21,369 bases of DNA from assembly GCA_900545245.1 (NCBI GenBank), contig UQYV01000051.1:1-21369 (forward strand). Reading direction: 5' to 3'. How positions within the stretch are numbered: position 1 is the stretch's first letter; each line of letters starts with the position of its first letter. The notes beneath the pieces are model-generated. The model worked only from the letters and a program-made list of their open reading frames with translations. It was not told where the DNA came from and ran no database searches. This stretch comes from an uncultured Bacteroidales bacterium. Lineage in GTDB: Bacteria; Bacteroidota; Bacteroidia; Bacteroidales; UBA932. Positions 8,588 to 14,527 of the stretch are shown piece by piece. Position numbers and translations under genes: made by a program.

Positions 8588-8619
8588 CAAATTTATAATT
8601 TGTCAGTGTCAATTCCAAC
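8588..8619 (-). promoter_or_regulatory. Promoter of the lipoprotein-TonB receptor operon
   Basis: On the minus strand, TAAATTTG (8595 to 8588) is a perfect match to the Bacteroidetes -7 box TAnnTTTG. GTTG (8619 to 8616) lies exactly 20 nt upstream and serves as the -33 box (consensus TTTG or TTG). This is the best-formed promoter in the window. It predicts a start near 8582 and a leader of about 100 nt before the ATG at 8480. The leader contains a small palindrome, GACC-CAAA-GGTC on the plus strand, at 8499-8510. I see no recognisable riboswitch in it. Confidence 0.7.
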
Positions 8620-8645
8620 ACATTCCCCGAAAAATTACACATAAT

Positions 8646-9092
8646 TCATTCGATTCCCTTTATTCGACGCATCATCCGGACTACGCTTTCGAGGTGGGAG
8701 ATGTCTCGGCGTTGGCTGTCGACGACTTGACGGAGGGTGAGGATTTCTTCGCGGAGCTTCGACAGGCGGGTTTCGTAGTCGTCGCGCATGTCGTTGTAGC
8801 GCCGGTTTGCCTTGTCCATAAAGCCTCCGTTGAAGCCGTAGCCCACCGCCTCGTCCTCAAGGGCGAAATCTTGGTCTTTCCAGTTCCAGGAGCCGAGCAG
8901 AAGGTAGCCTATGCCTATGTCGAGCACCTCAGAGATGCGCAGGACTATCGGGTTTATTATGGCTGTCGTTCCGACTTCTATGCTGCGGTAGTGTGTCATT
9001 GATATGCCGCAACGAGTGGCGAGTTCGTGTTGCGTGTATCCGCGGATTTTTCTTATTCTTCGGATGTTTTCTTTGATGGAATTGTTGTCCAT
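8646..9092 (-). CDS. XRE-family helix-turn-helix regulator with coiled-coil tail
   Basis: A 148-residue cytosolic DNA-binding protein. Residues of about 8-62 form a Cro/C1-type HTH: IKENIRRIRKIRGYTQHELA, then RCGISMTHYRSIEVG and NPIVLRISEVLDIGIGYLL. A linker with Trp- and Gly-rich segments follows (SWNWKDQDF, GYGFNGGF). From about residue 95 to the end the sequence is heptad-like and charged (DYETRLSKLREEILTLRQVV), indicating a coiled coil for dimerisation. No phage or toxin partner gene is adjacent. Its own promoter carries several inverted repeats, which suggests autoregulation. Target genes cannot be told from the sequence; the lipoprotein-TonB receptor operon directly downstream on the same strand is one candidate. 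Confidence 0.85.
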   Translation of the reverse strand: MDNNSIKENIRRIRKIRGYTQHELATRCGISMTHYRSIEVGTTAIINPIVLRISEVLDIGIGYLLLGSWNWKDQDFALEDEAVGYGFNGGFMDKANRRYNDMRDDYETRLSKLREEILTLRQVVDSQRRDISHLESVVRMMRRIKGIE

Positions 9093-9118
9093 ATAATCTG
9101 GCGTTAGTTTCAGTCCGC

Positions 9119-9147
9119 CAAATATAGGTCATAAGACAATACGAAAA
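9119..9147 (-). promoter_or_regulatory. Promoter of the XRE regulator, with inverted repeats
   Basis: TATATTTG (9126 to 9119, minus strand) matches the Bacteroidetes -7 box. The -33 region is not canonical: the best candidate is the TTTTCG stretch around 9147-9142. A TGGCG (9099-9103) and CGCCA (9116-9120) pair, separated by 12 nt, straddles the presumed transcription start and could be an operator. The leader would be only about 20 nt. The -33 side lies in the repeat tail, next to the stem-loop at 9145-9189. Confidence 0.5.
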
Positions 9148-9189
9148 CAGCAAGTAATTGTTGCGAATCACAACTATTACTTGCTGTTT
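9145..9189. repeat. Long inverted repeat (19-bp arms, 7-nt loop)
   Basis: The arms 9145-9163 and 9171-9189 are complementary at 18 of 19 positions, around the loop CGAATCA. The stem is AT-rich (AAACAGCAAGTAAT, then GTTG). It lies between the GH2 stop (9323) and the XRE regulator start (9092) and touches the regulator's -33 region. On the minus strand TTTTCG follows the stem, so it may terminate GH2 transcription. Equally, its symmetry suits a binding site for a dimeric regulator such as the adjacent XRE protein. Confidence 0.7.
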
Positions 9190-9212
9190 CAGCACTTTTT
9201 AAGGGACTTACC

Positions 9213-9318
9213 GGGATTTTACTGGATTTTCGAGGACAGATTCCTTTTGGAAGATGGAGTGTACCGGGGTACACGACTGATGAAAAGGGGATATGGACCG
9301 AAAAGACAGTAAAATCCC
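9213..9318 (-). repeat. Copy B of the dispersed foldback repeat, with terminal inverted repeats
   Basis: The element is bounded by a perfect 12-bp inverted repeat, GGGATTTTACTG at 9213-9224 and CAGTAAAATCCC at 9307-9318. Allowing 2 mismatches the repeat extends to about 20 bp. The whole 106 bp is an imperfect palindrome centred on GTGTACC-GG-GGTACAC at 9259-9274. Its core, 9226-9304, aligns with the reverse-oriented core at 18828-18908 in 66 of 81 columns (counted by hand, with two 1-nt gaps). It begins within 5 nt of the GH2 stop codon, next to a run of eight C (9316-9323). It encodes nothing visible. It resembles a small non-autonomous (MITE-like) or REP-like element and would fold into a long hairpin at the 3' end of the GH2 mRNA. 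Confidence 0.75.
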
Positions 9319-9322
9319 CCCC

Positions 9323-11875
9323 CTATTCGCAGCGGAGTGTCACGGTGGCCTTCCGCAGCCCCTTTGCCGTAACGCTGACATTCATCTCTCCAGATAGCTG
9401 CCCGCTGCGGACAATCACCGTCAACTGCCCGCTGAAAAGGTGCATCTGCGGGAGTTGGAAGGGCTCAAGGCAGGTCGGGTCTCCGTTGGCAATGGCCTCG
9501 AACGAGCCGGCACCTCCTACGTTCACCTTAACGAGCCTGCTGTCTGCCGGCACCGTATTCCCCTCGCGGTCAACAACGCTGACATTAAGGTAGCACAACT
9601 GCTCGCCGTCGGCCTTGAGAACCATCGTCTGCGGGGCATCGGATGCAGGGAAAGTGCTGCCGTCCACCGACTCAGGTCCTGTGTAGGGGGTGAGTTTCAG
9701 CGCGTATGGCTTGCCTGCTGTGCGGACAACCTGTTCCGCTGCCGGTTTGCCATCAGAGCCGTACGCCACCACCTTCAGTTCACCGCTCTGGTAAATAACG
9801 TCCGGCCAGATGAGCCTGAAACGGCGCATCAGTTCAGTGTCAGACGCTATAGGAGCCGGATGTGTCGGGTCAGCGGAGACTCCGGACGGCGCGGCCTTGA
9901 CCGCAATTCCCTGGCTTACGCCGTTCACGAAGAGTTCCGCCTTATCAAAAGAACTGTATGCCACAACAGGGATGTTCTCTCCCTCATGTCCAGGCCATGT
10001 CCAGTGCGGGACAAGATGGAGAGTAGGCGAGTCTTTTCTCCACTGGCTGCGGTAGAGCCAGAAACGGTCTTTCGGAATGGACGCGAGGTCGATGATACCG
10101 AAAACCGAGGAGTGGTTCGGCCATGAGTCGGTGTCGTAAGGGGTCGGTTCCCCGAGGTAGTCGAATCCCGTCCAGACAAACTGTCCCGGCATCCACGGGT
10201 AGTCCTCGTCGGCGGCGAAGTCCGTGTCCGGGATGTTAGACCATGGGCAATAGTCTGTGTCGTAGGATGATGACTGGTGGTCCGGATGTCTCATGTATGC
10301 TCCGAGAAGAGCGTCAATGCCGTGCACTCCCTTTTCGGAAGGCAGATGATAAACGCCCCTTGAACTCACCGTCGATGCCGTCTCGCTTCCGAGTATGATG
10401 TTTTGAGGCAGTTTCTCATAGGCCTCCACGAAGCGGCGCGGCTTGTAGTTGAATCCCGGAACGTCCAGCTGTGCCGCAAAGCCGTTGTTCACCACCGCGT
10501 CGAACTGGTCCATCCCACAAGTCACAGCCCTCGTGGGGTCTTCCCTGTGGCAGATCGACTGGAGCCATGCCGCTGTTCTGTACCCTTCCGCGGACCTCTG
10601 GGTAGGGACCTCGTTTCCGATGCTCCACATTATGATGGACGGACTGTTTCTGAAATGCCGCACCATATTCACGACATCCTTCTCCGCCCAATCCTCAAAG
10701 AACCTATGGTAACCGTTCTGACACTTCGCCACTTCCCATTCATCGAATGTCTCCGCCATCATCATCATTCCCATCTCGTCACAGAGTTCAACGAGATCCT
10801 CAGCAGGCATATTGTGAGATGTCCTTATGGCATCACAGCCCATTTCCTTCAGCAACTCAATCTGATGCTTCAGCGCCGACCGGTTCACCGCTGCCCCGAG
10901 AGGCCCGAGGTCGTGGTGCATGCAGACTCCGCGAATCACCCGTCTTTCTCCGTTGAGGAAAAATCCCTTGTCTGCGATAAATTCAGCTGTGCGTATTCCG
11001 AATCGCACCGAACTGTTGTCAATGACGGCTCCGTCCTTAAGAATCTTCACCATTGCCGTGTAGAGCGCCGGATTCTCAGGCGACCACAGTTTAGGAGCAT
11101 TCACGGTCAGATTTTGCCGGACGGCCTCGCCGTGGCATACCGCACGGCTGTCGGTACGCCTCGCAACGACATTTCCTTCTTCGTCAAGCACCGTCATATC
11201 AAGTTCAAATGTCTCCCCTTCTTTCGCACCGTCGATTTCCGTAGATATGCTGACGGTAGCGTATTCCTTCTCGACGTGAGGCGTCCTCACGAGCATTCCC
11301 CATACGGGAATATGAACCTGCGGAGTCTCAATCAGACGCACCTTGCGGTACAGCCCGGCGCCGGGATACCAGCGAGAGGAGAAAGGCCGGTTTTCAAGAA
11401 GAACTGCAATCCTGTTACTGCCCTCGCGAAGCGCCCGGGTGATGTCGCAGTGGAAGGCATTGTAGCCGTATGGCCATTCGCAGACCTTCTCTCCGTTCAC
11501 GAAAACCTGCGCCTCGCTCATCGCCCCATCAAAGAGCAGTTCGAAGCGGCGTCCGTCTATATTTCCGATGTTTATATCCGTCCTGTAGCAGCCCTTGCCC
11601 ATATAAGGCAGTCCTCCGCTGCGTCCTGTCTTTTCCGACGGCACTGTTTCCCCGTTTTGCGTCACCGCGACAATCTGGAAGTCATTCGTCTTGTCGAAAG
11701 GTCCGTAAATGGCCCAGTCGTGTGGCACCTTCACCTTCTCCCATCCGGAGACAGCCTCCGTCTCGTGGTCCCGACGGAACTCCCAAACATTCAGAGTTTT
11801 CTCACTGCGAACTTGTCCCGCAAGCGGCAGGACAGCACAAACCGCCGCCATAGTCGTCAAAAATCTGTTACCCAT
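9323..11875 (-). CDS. Secreted GH2 glycoside hydrolase (beta-galactosidase-like)
   Basis: An 850-residue retaining glycosidase, predicted to be periplasmic or surface-associated. Residues 1-20 are a signal peptide (TTMAAVCAVLPLAG). The sugar-binding jelly-roll domain follows (about 25-190, with VPHDWAIYGPF and RWYPGAGLYRKVRLIE), then the immunoglobulin-like domain (about 190-300). The TIM barrel (about 300-600) has RGVCMHHDLGPLG and RTSHNMPAEDLVELCDEMG. The acid/base Glu is E422 in MWSIGNEVPT; the nucleophile is E498 in ILGSETAS. The C-terminal 250 residues contain DUF4982-like and Ig-like modules, common in Bacteroidetes GH2 proteins. Beta-galactosidase is the likeliest activity, but beta-glucuronidase or beta-mannosidase cannot be excluded by eye. 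The gene is divergent from the membrane AraC-type regulator, its probable controller. A foldback repeat begins directly after its stop. Confidence 0.93.
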   Translation of the reverse strand: MGNRFLTTMAAVCAVLPLAGQVRSEKTLNVWEFRRDHETEAVSGWEKVKVPHDWAIYGPFDKTNDFQIVAVTQNGETVPSEKTGRSGGLPYMGKGCYRTDINIGNIDGRRFELLFDGAMSEAQVFVNGEKVCEWPYGYNAFHCDITRALREGSNRIAVLLENRPFSSRWYPGAGLYRKVRLIETPQVHIPVWGMLVRTPHVEKEYATVSISTEIDGAKEGETFELDMTVLDEEGNVVARRTDSRAVCHGEAVRQNLTVNAPKLWSPENPALYTAMVKILKDGAVIDNSSVRFGIRTAEFIADKGFFLNGERRVIRGVCMHHDLGPLGAAVNRSALKHQIELLKEMGCDAIRTSHNMPAEDLVELCDEMGMMMMAETFDEWEVAKCQNGYHRFFEDWAEKDVVNMVRHFRNSPSIIMWSIGNEVPTQRSAEGYRTAAWLQSICHREDPTRAVTCGMDQFDAVVNNGFAAQLDVPGFNYKPRRFVEAYEKLPQNIILGSETASTVSSRGVYHLPSEKGVHGIDALLGAYMRHPDHQSSSYDTDYCPWSNIPDTDFAADEDYPWMPGQFVWTGFDYLGEPTPYDTDSWPNHSSVFGIIDLASIPKDRFWLYRSQWRKDSPTLHLVPHWTWPGHEGENIPVVAYSSFDKAELFVNGVSQGIAVKAAPSGVSADPTHPAPIASDTELMRRFRLIWPDVIYQSGELKVVAYGSDGKPAAEQVVRTAGKPYALKLTPYTGPESVDGSTFPASDAPQTMVLKADGEQLCYLNVSVVDREGNTVPADSRLVKVNVGGAGSFEAIANGDPTCLEPFQLPQMHLFSGQLTVIVRSGQLSGEMNVSVTAKGLRKATVTLRCE

Positions 11876-11903
11876 AAATTCAAAATTGGTTTTGTCAGCA
11901 CGG

Positions 11904-11911
11904 CAAAATTA
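11904..11911 (-). promoter_or_regulatory. Candidate -7 box for the GH2 gene
   Basis: TAATTTTG on the minus strand fits TAnnTTTG and lies about 30 nt upstream of the GH2 start at 11875. No clear -33 box is found at the expected distance, as often happens for genes that need an activator. The divergent AraC-type regulator is a plausible activator. Confidence 0.4.
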
Positions 11912-11957
11912 CCATTAATTTCCGAACGTATCTATAAGAAGATATTTAAAATTTTTT

Positions 11958-11965
11958 TAATTTTG
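11958..11965 (+). promoter_or_regulatory. Candidate -7 box for the AraC-type regulator gene
   Basis: TAATTTTG on the plus strand fits TAnnTTTG and would start transcription near 11971, about 31 nt before the ATG at 12002. No -33 TTTG is seen at 19-21 nt. The two divergent candidate -7 boxes (11904-11911 and this one) have the same 8-base sequence and are 46 nt apart, so both could be governed from one site between them. Confidence 0.4.
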
Positions 11966-11973
11966 CGATATGT

Positions 11974-11990
11974 GCTCGCTGAACGCGAGC
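11974..11990 (+). other. Stem-loop in the AraC-type regulator leader
   Basis: GCTCGC (11974-11979) and GCGAGC (11985-11990) pair perfectly around a 5-nt loop. If transcription starts near 11971, this hairpin is the extreme 5' end of the mRNA and ends 11 nt before the start codon. It could stabilise the transcript or limit translation. Confidence 0.4.
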
Positions 11991-12001
11991 TTTGTTACCG
12001 A

Positions 12002-13162
12002 ATGAAACTGATGTTATACCTCTTTCTTATATTATTCGCTGTCGTTGAGTTTGCGGCGGCGGGGTTTATGTTTGCGAAACATCGACGACAGCCGGACCGT
12101 TCCAGACTATTCATCGCAATATTCTTCCTTCTGTCCGCACTGAGCGCCGTGTGGATATTTGTGGAGAGGATTACGGGGCATGAATATGTCGGCGGCACCA
12201 TAATGGATATGGATTATGTCATTCTCGGCTTTGTCGTCTATTTTCTCTTGTTGCTCTATCCTATAGAGGTGCTTCGCCCGCATTGGATGACCTGGAGACG
12301 GAGCCTGAAGCTTCTCTCCCCATGGGCATTCCTCGTTCTGTGTCTTGTCGCGGTAAATATCTTCAAGCCATTGGAGCTCTATTCCGCTTCGGAGATTCTT
12401 CCGAACATCGGGAGCACGGACGTGTTTCTGCGTGTTCTTCTTTCTCTGATATTCATTCCCTACGGGCTATGGACCTGCTTCATGCAGTATAACTGGAAGG
12501 AGAGTAGTGCCCCCAGACAGCAACTGAGGGGCATCGTGGGACTTTCGATGATTATGACGGTCACATTCTCCTGCACTTGTATATTCGATGCCGGATGGCT
12601 AAACTATGTGCACATATTCCTCTATCTTCTGTTGACCTACAGCATCCTGCGACTTGAGCTCGTGGTTCGTTTCCGTGTTCCGAAGAGTGCCGTGCAGGAG
12701 ACGGAAACTGAAGATGCAGGGGGCGAAACGGAAGATGCCGCTCCGGTTCAGCCGGTGAAGAGCCAGGCGGCGGAAGAGGACGGTAAGCAGGCCGGCGTGA
12801 GTTCTGTGGCGCCTGTCATTGCCAGGCTTGAAGTGATCATAAGGGAGACGGACGTCTGGCAGAATCCGGATATGAGTGTGGGCGAGCTGTGCAATCTTGT
12901 GGGTACCAATGCCAATTATCTCCAGAAGGCCATTAAGGAAATGGGCTGGCAGTCCTACTCCGATATGATCAACCGCAAGAGAGTCGATTATGTCTGTCAA
13001 GAACTCTCAGCAGGCGAAGCGAAGAACATTCAGGATGTGTTCTATAGAGCAGGCTACCGATCCCGCGTCACCGCGTGGAGAAACTTTACCGCAATCACCG
13101 GCGTTTCTCCGGCTGAGTGGGTGTCTGGGGGCAAAGCCTCCGAAACAGATGTGCTTTCATGA
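12002..13162 (+). CDS. Membrane-anchored AraC-type transcriptional regulator (7 TM helices)
   Basis: A 386-residue one-component regulator. About seven hydrophobic helices fill residues 1-220 (for example LMLYLFLILFAVVEFAAAG, FIAIFFLLSALSAVWIFV, VILGFVVYFLLLLYPI and IFLYLLLTYSILRLELVV). A charged linker rich in Glu and Pro follows (about 228-272). The C-terminal 100 residues form the AraC double HTH: MSVGELCNLVGTNANYLQKA, then an IQDVFYRAGYRSRVTAWRNF segment and a terminal GVSPAEW. A membrane sensor fused to AraC DNA binding is a known Bacteroidetes design. The open frame continues 533 codons further upstream, but that part is antisense to GH2; the ATG at 12002 is the first that gives the membrane domain, with 12011 as an alternative. 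It is divergent from GH2, which is probably its target. Confidence 0.85.
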   Translation: MKLMLYLFLILFAVVEFAAAGFMFAKHRRQPDRSRLFIAIFFLLSALSAVWIFVERITGHEYVGGTIMDMDYVILGFVVYFLLLLYPIEVLRPHWMTWRRSLKLLSPWAFLVLCLVAVNIFKPLELYSASEILPNIGSTDVFLRVLLSLIFIPYGLWTCFMQYNWKESSAPRQQLRGIVGLSMIMTVTFSCTCIFDAGWLNYVHIFLYLLLTYSILRLELVVRFRVPKSAVQETETEDAGGETEDAAPVQPVKSQAAEEDGKQAGVSSVAPVIARLEVIIRETDVWQNPDMSVGELCNLVGTNANYLQKAIKEMGWQSYSDMINRKRVDYVCQELSAGEAKNIQDVFYRAGYRSRVTAWRNFTAITGVSPAEWVSGGKASETDVLS

Positions 13163-13258
13163 CCGGAACAGGTGCTGTGCGATGCTAAAAATGCCCGATT
13201 TCTGATTTTGAAACATCGTTATTATCGGATTTGTAACTATCTGTAGCATTTATTTTCC

Positions 13259-13266
13259 TATATTTG
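13259..13266 (+). promoter_or_regulatory. -7 box of the small outer-membrane protein gene
   Basis: TATATTTG matches TAnnTTTG and lies 42 nt upstream of the ATG at 13309. A TTTG at 13230-13233 is 25 nt upstream, longer than the usual 19-21-nt spacer, so the -33 assignment is doubtful. The 146-nt gap after the AraC-type gene otherwise holds only AT-rich sequence with weak nested complementarity (ATGCTA at 13182, TAGCAT at 13244). Confidence 0.5.
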
Positions 13267-13308
13267 TCGCGTTTTTGGCTCGAAAACCATTATTAAATTT
13301 ATAGTACA

Positions 13309-13809
13309 ATGAAAAAGTTTATCTTAGTTATTGCAGCTACAGTTCTTGCTGCCGTTGCAGTCAGCGCACAGCCACGCGCAATCGGTGCCCGTCTCGGTTG
13401 GGGTGCAGAAGTTTCTTATCAGCATTCTCTTGGTGTTGATAACATGCTTTCAGCTGAGCTTTCTTTCCCAGGCTTTGCTGCAGTCGGTGCAGCCGCAACT
13501 TACGACTGGCTCAACCCGTTCAACACTGCCATTCCTTGGAACCACAAGGGTGAGTGGAATTGGTATATGGGTGTCGGTGGTGGCGCAAGCTACTGGTTCG
13601 GCGGCTTCCTTAATGTCGGTGTTGCAGGTCGTATCGGAGTCGAATATGACTTCTGGTTCCCGCTCCAGCTCTCCTTTGACTGGCGTCCTGTAATCGGACC
13701 GGACATCTATTTTGGTGGTGCAGCCGGTGACAGCGAGACACACGTAGGTTTCTCAGGCTACGGATTCTATGCAGGCGCAATCAGCCTCGGTGTAAGATAC
13801 AAGTTCTAA
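13309..13809 (+). CDS. Small outer-membrane beta-barrel protein
   Basis: A 166-residue protein with a signal peptide (MKKFILVIAATVLAAVAVSAQ). The mature part of about 146 residues is built of alternating aromatic and glycine-rich strands (WNWYMGVGGGASYWFGGFLNVG, shortened: WNWYMGVGGG then SYWFGGF), ending in SLGVRYKF with a terminal Phe. The size suits an eight-stranded barrel. I do not recognise a specific family beyond generic Bacteroidales outer-membrane proteins. Its codons (GGT, GCA, CGT, GTT) differ sharply from the C-ending choices of the neighbours, a pattern usual for highly expressed genes. It has its own -7 box and a strong terminator, so it is probably an abundant monocistronic protein with a structural or porin role. 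Confidence 0.85.
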   Translation: MKKFILVIAATVLAAVAVSAQPRAIGARLGWGAEVSYQHSLGVDNMLSAELSFPGFAAVGAAATYDWLNPFNTAIPWNHKGEWNWYMGVGGGASYWFGGFLNVGVAGRIGVEYDFWFPLQLSFDWRPVIGPDIYFGGAAGDSETHVGFSGYGFYAGAISLGVRYKF

Positions 13810-13829
13810 AAACAACTTGCATATCAGTT

Positions 13830-13865
13830 AAGAGGGATGGTCGAGCGATTGACCATCCCTCTTTT
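13830..13865 (+). terminator. Rho-independent terminator after the small outer-membrane protein gene
   Basis: The stem 13830-13842 (AAGAGGGATGGTC) pairs without mismatch to 13851-13863 around an 8-nt loop. Only a short T tract (13862-13865) follows, but the 13-bp stem is the strongest terminator-like structure in the window. It insulates this gene from the lipoprotein and efflux operon that starts 51 nt further on. Confidence 0.85.
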
Positions 13866-13915
13866 GGCACTTGCTTTGTGCGTTTTCGTCCGGCTTTGAA
13901 AATGTTGTGAACTAT

Positions 13916-14527
13916 ATGAAAATAAAACCATTTGTCGCAGCGCTCGCTGTTGTTGCGTCGCTCCTGTCATTCTGCTCTTGTGAAAAGGAGGGCGTCAAGC
14001 TTTTTGACGGAAATTATTCATTCAAGACCAGCGGCATTCTGACGATTGAGAGAACCGCTAAAGTTTCGGAATCGGACGCATCCGCAGAAATTCCCGCCAG
14101 GATTTCTGACAGCGGAAACACCGGGTGGCCGGACATAGACCTTCCGGACCTTCCGGACGTGGACTTCCCTGACGGAAACCGCACGTTCAGACTGGCGCTC
14201 ACTTCCGAGTCCGGCCAGATGAACGTCATAAAGACAGGGGACAACTCGGTGATTGTCACTATGAACGTTGTCGGCGGCGATGCCTTTGTCTTCAGCGGAA
14301 AGGCAGAAGGGAAAGTCTTGACTCTTGACCCTGCCGTGCGCTTTGTCAGTTTCAGGGACGGGGCAAACACCGTGAGTCTTGAGATCACCGTCTCCGGGAC
14401 CGCTGAAAAACACGACGATGTGGCGATTTTTACGCTTGAATATACGGGTGGCGGGGAGACGACGCTCTATGACTACAAGATTCTCGCATCCGAGGTCAAA
14501 TGTGTGGCTAAGTTGAACGAGGACTGA
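13916..14527 (+). CDS. Lipoprotein of unknown function, first gene of the efflux operon
   Basis: A 203-residue lipoprotein. MKIKPFVAALAVVASLLSFC then SC places the lipidated Cys at 22 (Cys20 is also possible), followed by EKEG. Residues of about 30-200 are beta-rich (LFDGNYSFKTSGILTIER, FRLALTSESGQMNV, VIVTMNVVGGDAFVFSGKAE), which could be a small lipocalin-like barrel; I do not recognise a family. An Asp-Pro tract, PDIDLPDLPDVDFPDG, interrupts the strands and comes from a short internal DNA repeat (GACCTTCCG units). The start at 13916 is preferred to an upstream TTG (13871) because it opens the signal peptide. The stop overlaps the adaptor ATG by one base, so it belongs to the efflux operon. 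No clear -7 box lies in front of it. Confidence 0.7.
   Translation: MKIKPFVAALAVVASLLSFCSCEKEGVKLFDGNYSFKTSGILTIERTAKVSESDASAEIPARISDSGNTGWPDIDLPDLPDVDFPDGNRTFRLALTSESGQMNVIKTGDNSVIVTMNVVGGDAFVFSGKAEGKVLTLDPAVRFVSFRDGANTVSLEITVSGTAEKHDDVAIFTLEYTGGGETTLYDYKILASEVKCVAKLNED

Noticed and set aside
9316..9323. A run of eight C (eight G on the coding strand) at the GH2 stop codon, suggesting phase variation
   Set aside because: The stop TAG is completed by the first G of the run, so slippage would not change the protein. It could only affect the untranslated region or the edge of the repeat element.
10403..12001. A 533-codon open extension upstream of the AraC-type regulator, in the same frame
   Set aside because: It is entirely antisense to the GH2 gene, whose catalytic motifs and domains are intact, and the extension shows no recognisable fold. 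It is a GC-rich shadow frame; the regulator starts at 12002.
13871..13915. A TTG start adding 15 residues to the efflux-linked lipoprotein
   Set aside because: The extension begins just after the terminator stem and would bury the signal peptide; the ATG at 13916 places it at the N-terminus.
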